This document shows, in pieces, positions 59,656 through 64,000 of a stretch of DNA of 64,000 nucleotides (position 1 is its first letter; the number at the start of each line of letters is the position of its first letter). The stretch is taken from assembly GCA_963748295.1 (NCBI GenBank), contig CAVVIH010000002.1, positions 62,001-126,000 on the forward strand, given 5' to 3'. Below the pieces are notes generated by a model. That model made no database searches. It was not told where the DNA came from and saw only the letters and a program-made list of their open reading frames with translations. Both the position numbers and the translations under genes were made by a program. Source of the DNA: CAVVIH01 sp963748295. Lineage in GTDB: Bacteria > Acidobacteriota > Vicinamibacteria > Vicinamibacterales > 2-12-FULL-66-21.

Positions 59656-60591
59656 ATGCCGCAACTGATCGTCGTGCGCCCCGGAATGCTCACCACCGTC
59701 CAGGATCTCGGCCGCTGGGGCCGCCAGGGGGACGGCGTACCGGTCGCCGGTCCCATGGATCCCTATTCGCATCGCCTCGCGAACCGCCTCGTCGGCAACG
59801 AGGACGCTGCCGCGGCGCTTGAAATTACGCTGATCGGTCCTGAGCTCGAGGCGCACGGGAGCGTGACATGCGCTGTTGCCGGCGCCGAGTTCAGCCTGAG
59901 CATCGACGGTCGCGGCGTGCCGATGCATCAGCGGTTCGTGATTCCGTCGGGATCGCGCTTGCGGTTCGGTTCGCGAGCTGCCGGCGCACGCGCCGTGCTC
60001 GCGGTCCGCGGCGGCTTCGCCGTCGAATCGGTGTTCGGCAGCAGGGCCACGAGTCTCATCAGCGGGATCGGCCCGTTCGGAGGCCGCGCGCTGACCGCCG
60101 GCGCCGCGTTGCCTGTCGATGCCGGCGACGCGCTGCCTGATGCCGACAATGCGCAGCGCGGCGCGCCACTGGAGCTTCCGCGCGGGGCGGCGCGCCTGCG
60201 AGTCATCCGCGGGCCGCACGATGTGCTGTTCACGCATGCGGCATTCGAGACGCTGTTCAACTCGCGGTTCCTGGTCACGCCCAGCTCGAACCGCATGGGC
60301 TACCGTCTCGATGGGCCGGTTCTCCGACATTCGGGGAAGGCCGACATCCTGTCGGATGCCACACCGATTGGCTCGCTTCAGGTGCCGGCGTCGGGCCAGG
60401 CGATCTTGCTGATGGCGGATCGCCAGACCACCGGGGGCTACCCGAAGATTGCCACCGTGATCACGGCCGATCTCCCAATCGCCGGACAGCTTGCGCCGGG
60501 GGACTGGATCGAGTTCACCCCCTGCACGCGCGAGGCGGCGATCGACGCGCTCGAGCGCCAGCGTCGCCGTCTCGAGGGGCGTCAACGATGA
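59656..60591 (+). CDS. pxpC: 5-oxoprolinase subunit C (KipA-like)
   Basis: A 311-residue biotin-dependent-carboxylase-like (KipA/AHS2) protein with VVRPGMLTTVQDLGRWGRQG, VPVAGPMDPYSHRLANRLVG, AVLAVRGGFAVESVFGSRAT and GSLQVPASGQAILLMADRQT, TGGYPKIATVI. It pairs with PxpB and overlaps murB by four bases (ATGA), so it is translated with the wall-synthesis genes. Confidence 0.92.
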   Translation: MPQLIVVRPGMLTTVQDLGRWGRQGDGVPVAGPMDPYSHRLANRLVGNEDAAAALEITLIGPELEAHGSVTCAVAGAEFSLSIDGRGVPMHQRFVIPSGSRLRFGSRAAGARAVLAVRGGFAVESVFGSRATSLISGIGPFGGRALTAGAALPVDAGDALPDADNAQRGAPLELPRGAARLRVIRGPHDVLFTHAAFETLFNSRFLVTPSSNRMGYRLDGPVLRHSGKADILSDATPIGSLQVPASGQAILLMADRQTTGGYPKIATVITADLPIAGQLAPGDWIEFTPCTREAAIDALERQRRRLEGRQR

Positions 60592-61547
60592 GTGCCGACT
60601 TCGATCGCGCGATCGCGGACGCGTTCGGAGACGGCCGCCTCAAACGGAATGCGCCGCTCGCGCCGCTCACCACGTTTCGCGTTGGCGGACCGGCCGACTG
60701 GCTGATCGATCTCCACGGCGCCGCCGAGCTGCGCCAAGCGATGGCGATCGCGCGGAGCGCCGGCGTGCCCGTCACCGTCCTTGGCGGCGGTTCGAACGTG
60801 CTGGTCTCCGACGCGGGTGTTCGGGGGCTCGTGGTCCGCGTGCACGGCGGCGACGTGGCGGCGATCGATCCGCAGCGCGTCAGGGCGGACGGTGGCGTGA
60901 CGATCAACGGGCTCGTGCGCTGGACGATCTACCGGGGCATCTCGGGACTCGAAGCCTGGGCCGGTACACCGGGAACGGTCGGCGGCGCGATTCATGGCAA
61001 CGCGCACTTCCGGGGACGGCTGATCGGCGAGTTGATCGAGAGCGTGACGCTCGCGAGCCGGTCCGGCGCGATCGACGAGACGCCGGCGGCGGCAATGGAA
61101 TTCGGCTACGACTACAGCCGGCTCCACCGCACGGGCGAGATCGTCGTCGCGGCGGTGTTCCGCGTGGGCGTCGGCGATCCCGCGGCGCTGCGCGCGGTCG
61201 CCCGCGAATCGCTGGCGTTCAGGAAGCGCACGCAGCCGCTCGAGTCGGCCAGCGCGGGCTGCATCTTCCAGAATCCGGTCGCCGCTCGCGATCGAGTCCC
61301 GGACGGCATTCCGGCGTCCGCCGGCGCGCTCGTCGATCGCGCCGGCCTCAAAGGCGCGCGATCCGGCCAGGCGATGGTGTCCACGACCCACGCGAACTTC
61401 ATCGTCAATCACGGCGGCGCGTCGGCGCGCGACATTCGCGCGTTGATCGAGCGCTGCAAGCGCGGCGTGCGCGACCGGTTCGGGGTCGAGCTCCGCGAGG
61501 AAATCGTCTATCTCGGAGACATGCAGGATGGCGACGCTTCGCATTGA
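60588..61547 (+). CDS. murB: UDP-N-acetylmuramate dehydrogenase MurB
   Basis: MurB reduces the enolpyruvyl group to give UDP-MurNAc. The 319-residue flavoprotein has TFRVGGPADWLIDL, VTVLGGGSNVLVSDAGV (FAD loop), GLEAWAGTPGTVGGAIHGNA and the proton-donor region ESASAGCIFQNP, where a Cys stands at the position that is Ser in the Escherichia coli enzyme, and the late HANFIVNHGGA. It overlaps murA by 20 bases. Confidence 0.95.
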   Translation: MSADFDRAIADAFGDGRLKRNAPLAPLTTFRVGGPADWLIDLHGAAELRQAMAIARSAGVPVTVLGGGSNVLVSDAGVRGLVVRVHGGDVAAIDPQRVRADGGVTINGLVRWTIYRGISGLEAWAGTPGTVGGAIHGNAHFRGRLIGELIESVTLASRSGAIDETPAAAMEFGYDYSRLHRTGEIVVAAVFRVGVGDPAALRAVARESLAFRKRTQPLESASAGCIFQNPVAARDRVPDGIPASAGALVDRAGLKGARSGQAMVSTTHANFIVNHGGASARDIRALIERCKRGVRDRFGVELREEIVYLGDMQDGDASH

Positions 61548-62787
61548 AGGCGGCCGGCGGCTCTCGGGCCGGATTGCCGTCGAGGGAAACAAGAACTCCG
61601 CGCTGCCCTTGCTCGCGGCGTGCCTGCTGACGGATCAGGAGTGCGTGCTGAGCAACGTGCCGCGCATCCGCGACGTCGAGGTGCTGGCGACGCTGCTGAC
61701 CGGCCTCGGCGCGTCGGTCGAGGGGGTCGGCACGCCGACGCTGCGGGTAAGGTGCGCGACGGTCACGACCGATCGGCCCGATCCCACGCTGGTCGGCAAG
61801 CTGCGCGGATCCGTGCTCCTGCTCGGCCCGCTGCTCGCGCGCAAGGGATCGGCGCGGCTGGCGCCGCCGGGAGGAGACTTTCCGACCCGCCGCTCGATCT
61901 CGACGCATCTGCAGGCGCTTGCGGCAATGGGCGCCGTGCCGCTCGACGAGCCGGGGCACGCGCTCGAGACGCCGTGGGGATTGACCGGCGCGTCGTTCTA
62001 TCTGGACGAGGCGTCGGTGACCGGCACCGAAACGGCGCTCCTCGCCGCGGCGGCCGCAAAGGGACGCACGGAGATTCGCCATGCCGCAACGGAGCCGCAC
62101 GTTGTCGAGCTGTGCCGCTTCCTGCGCGGGATGGGAGTCGGGATCGAAGGGGAGGGAACGTCGACGCTGCGCATCGACGCGCCGGCGCGGCTCGGCGGCG
62201 CCACCCATCGTCTCGACGGCGACTACATCGAAGCGGGCAGCTGGGGCGTCGTCGCCGCGATCACCGGAGGCGAGATCGAGGTGTCGGGCGCCCGTCCGCT
62301 GGACATCGAAGTCGTGGCCGCGCCGCTCAGGAAGATGGGGCTGAAGTGCAGCTGGGACGACCAGCGCTTCGACGTCGAGCCCTCGTCGCTCACGGCTGCG
62401 CGGCGCCTGACGACCGGCCTCTGGCCTGGATTCCCGAGCGACATGGTCAGCCTGGTCACGGTGCTCGCCACGCAGGCCGACGGCCGGACACTCGTGCACG
62501 ACTGGATGTACGAGCTGCGGCTCTTCGCGCTCGAACAACTGAGCGGGATGCGCGCCGATCTGTTCCTCTGCGATCCGCATCGCATCATCGTCTCCGGTCC
62601 GACGAAGCTGCGCGGCAAGGCGCTGGACACACGCGATCTGCGGTCGGGAATGGCGCTGATAGCCGCGGCGCTTGCGGCGGAAGGGGAGAGCCGCGTCGGT
62701 CCGCTCGAAACCGTGGAGCGCGGCTACGCCTCGCTGGTCGAACGTCTCAAATCGCTTGGCGCGCAGGTCGAGCGGGTCGAAAGCTAA
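61528..62787 (+). CDS. murA: UDP-GlcNAc 1-carboxyvinyltransferase MurA, Asp-type active site
   Basis: MurA transfers enolpyruvate from PEP to UDP-GlcNAc, the first committed wall step. The 419-residue protein has RIAVEGNKNSALPLLAACLL (catalytic Lys-Asn), GPLLARKGSARLAPPGGDF for the active-site loop and DRPDPTLVGKLRGS-type blocks, and SDMVSLVTVLATQADG late. In the loop the usual Cys (GGC) is Asp (GGD), as in Mycobacterium and Chlamydia enzymes that resist fosfomycin. It overlaps murB upstream and converges on the secretin gene with a three-base overlap. Confidence 0.95.
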   Translation: MATLRIEGGRRLSGRIAVEGNKNSALPLLAACLLTDQECVLSNVPRIRDVEVLATLLTGLGASVEGVGTPTLRVRCATVTTDRPDPTLVGKLRGSVLLLGPLLARKGSARLAPPGGDFPTRRSISTHLQALAAMGAVPLDEPGHALETPWGLTGASFYLDEASVTGTETALLAAAAAKGRTEIRHAATEPHVVELCRFLRGMGVGIEGEGTSTLRIDAPARLGGATHRLDGDYIEAGSWGVVAAITGGEIEVSGARPLDIEVVAAPLRKMGLKCSWDDQRFDVEPSSLTAARRLTTGLWPGFPSDMVSLVTVLATQADGRTLVHDWMYELRLFALEQLSGMRADLFLCDPHRIIVSGPTKLRGKALDTRDLRSGMALIAAALAAEGESRVGPLETVERGYASLVERLKSLGAQVERVES

Positions 62788-64000
62788 CCGCCGCCGCCCG
62801 GCTTCTTCGGCGGCGTCATCGGCACCGGCGTGCCAGGAACGGTTGGCAGCCCCGGCTGTGTGGTCGGCACGCGGGTAGGGGAAGAACAGCGGATTGAACG
62901 GCCTGCCCGCCGGCTGCTGCTCGGCGGGACTCTGCATGCCGGGCGGAAGATCGATGCGATCCCGCGGCGGCATTTGCGGCAGCGGCAATTCCGCGGTTCC
63001 GGCGCCGCTGTCCCGTCCTGCCCGGAACGGCCGCAGATCTTCCTCAGTCAGGTCGAGCACCCGCACGATGTGCGGCGTCAGCGTCAGGATGATGTCCGAC
63101 TGCCGCACTTCCTTGCGGTTGGCGGCGAACAAGCGCCCGATGAGCGGCAGATCGCTCAGCCCAGGCACGCCCGACATGACGATCCGCTCTTCGTCGCGAA
63201 TCAGCCCGCCGAGCATGTTCGTCTCGCCGTCCTTGAGCCGGATCGTCGTCGAGATCTCGCGGTTCGCGAACGTCGGCAGTCCGCCGAAGCCCGCGCCCGA
63301 CACGCTGCTCAGCACGACTTTGATCGTGAGCGACACCTCGTCCTCGTGGTGCGTCCGCGGCGTGATGTCGATGTTCACGCCGACGTCCTCGTAGGCGAAC
63401 GACGTAATCGGCTGGGTGTTGACGCCGCCCGACGCAATCGGCACGAAGGTGGCGTTCGGCACCGGAATGCGCTCGCCGAATCGCGCCTGTGCGGTGATGC
63501 CTTCCGACGTGCGCAGCTGCGGGTTGGCCAGCGTCCGGGTGTTCACGTCGTTCTTCAGCAGGCGGTAATAGATCCCGGGCACGCCGGCCATGAACACGTC
63601 GGCGCTCGTGAGGTTGATCAGGTTGTCCAGCGTCAGGCCCGGGCGGTTGACGTCGGCCGATCCCGAAATGCCGATCGGCGGATCGCCAGGCGACGCGATC
63701 TGCAGGCCGTACTCGCGCAGCTTGGTACGATCGACTTCGAGCAGCTCGACGTCGATGACGACCTCCGGCCTCGCCTTGTCGATGGCAAAAATCAGCTTCG
63801 CCGCCGCGGCGATGCGCTCGGGCGTGTCCTTGATCGACACGGCATTGGTCGCGGTGATTGCCGACACCTGCCGGATGTCGGCGACGATGCGCAGCAGGTC
63901 GATGGCTTCCTTCACGTCGGCGTTGCTGAGATAAAAGACGCGAACGATCAACTCTTCGTATTCGCGGCGCTTCTGCGCGGTGTCGGGGATGACCGTAATC
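62784..64000 (-). CDS. Secretin (GspD/PilQ-like), C-terminal part, one frameshift
   Basis: The C-terminal ~400 residues of an outer-membrane secretin; the start lies beyond the window. N-side: a secretin N1/N2-like repeat (LIVRVFYLSNADVKEAIDLL, RPEVVIDVELLEVDRTKL), then the pore domain (NTRTLANPQLRTSEGITAQA, IDITPRTHHEDEVSL, FANREISTTIRLKDGETNML, GVPGLSDLPLIGRLFA) and a Pro-rich tail. A frame shift of one base near 62872 separates the body from the tail end (LPTVPGTPVPMTPPKKPGGG), which I read through to a TAG at 62784. Whether it serves type II secretion or type IV pili cannot be decided here. Confidence 0.88.

Noticed and set aside
61405..63951. Single 848-residue minus-strand protein
   Set aside because: Only the part above 62880 reads as a secretin; the rest is antisense to murA and results from one frameshift.

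Overview
The window is high-GC bacterial chromosome with densely packed, mostly operonic housekeeping genes. I infer an Acidobacteriota member, probably class Vicinamibacteria, from an acidobacterial-type secreted VWFA protein, an Oar-like TonB-dependent receptor with an N-terminal carboxypeptidase-regulatory domain, a DUF5117-type zinc metalloprotease, YflT-like stress proteins and NtrYX. This placement rests on gene content, not on a marker tree.

Layout. 1-6.1 kb: the end of pckA, gatB, ftsEX, a small gene with its own sigma-70 promoter, a glycerate 2-kinase and a small membrane protein. 6.1-7.9 kb (minus): ECF sigma factor, anti-sigma factor and a secreted protein. 8-12.4 kb: rnr-selB, then tatA on the minus strand. 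12.4-19.4 kb: VWFA protein, two YflT-like proteins, a TonB-like transducer, a large zinc metalloprotease and a MetX-like hydrolase. 19.4-24 kb (minus): groES-groEL with a terminator and a degenerate CIRCE operator, a Fis-type mini-protein, purC and a DUF4097-like protein. 24.1-30.2 kb: flippase-like protein, nrdR, DUF4390 protein and ntrY-ntrX. 30.2-34.3 kb (minus): ftcD and the TonB-dependent receptor. 34.6-43.5 kb: a long operon with pgpA, cinA, thpR, gpsA, ftsY and ribD-ribE-ribBA. 43.6-47.9 kb: ffh, rpsP-khpA-rimM-trmD-rplS-rnhB. 47.9-55.4 kb: a TPR protein, a ThiE-like enzyme, polX, a GHMP kinase and a cyclase-family protein. 55.5-62.8 kb: a cell-wall cluster nagZ-ldcA-mpl-pxpB-pxpC-murB-murA. 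The window ends in a secretin on the minus strand.

Functional themes are SRP-dependent and Tat export (ffh, ftsY, tatA), division (ftsEX), peptidoglycan recycling and synthesis, riboflavin synthesis, ribosome/tRNA maturation, and selenoprotein translation (selB). MurA carries Asp where fosfomycin-sensitive enzymes carry Cys.

Two things stand out beyond the gene list. First, many gene borders carry short arrays of a repeated 6-12 base word and its reverse complement. At least six word families recur in the window, and one pair brackets ntrY-ntrX as inverted copies. I recognise no named repeat family in them. Second, about 17 single-base frameshifts interrupt otherwise well-conserved genes, including essential ones (gatB, ffh), and eight lie in one TonB-dependent receptor. 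Restoring them gives family-typical lengths, so most are probably consensus errors; the receptor could be a real pseudogene or a mis-polished paralogue.
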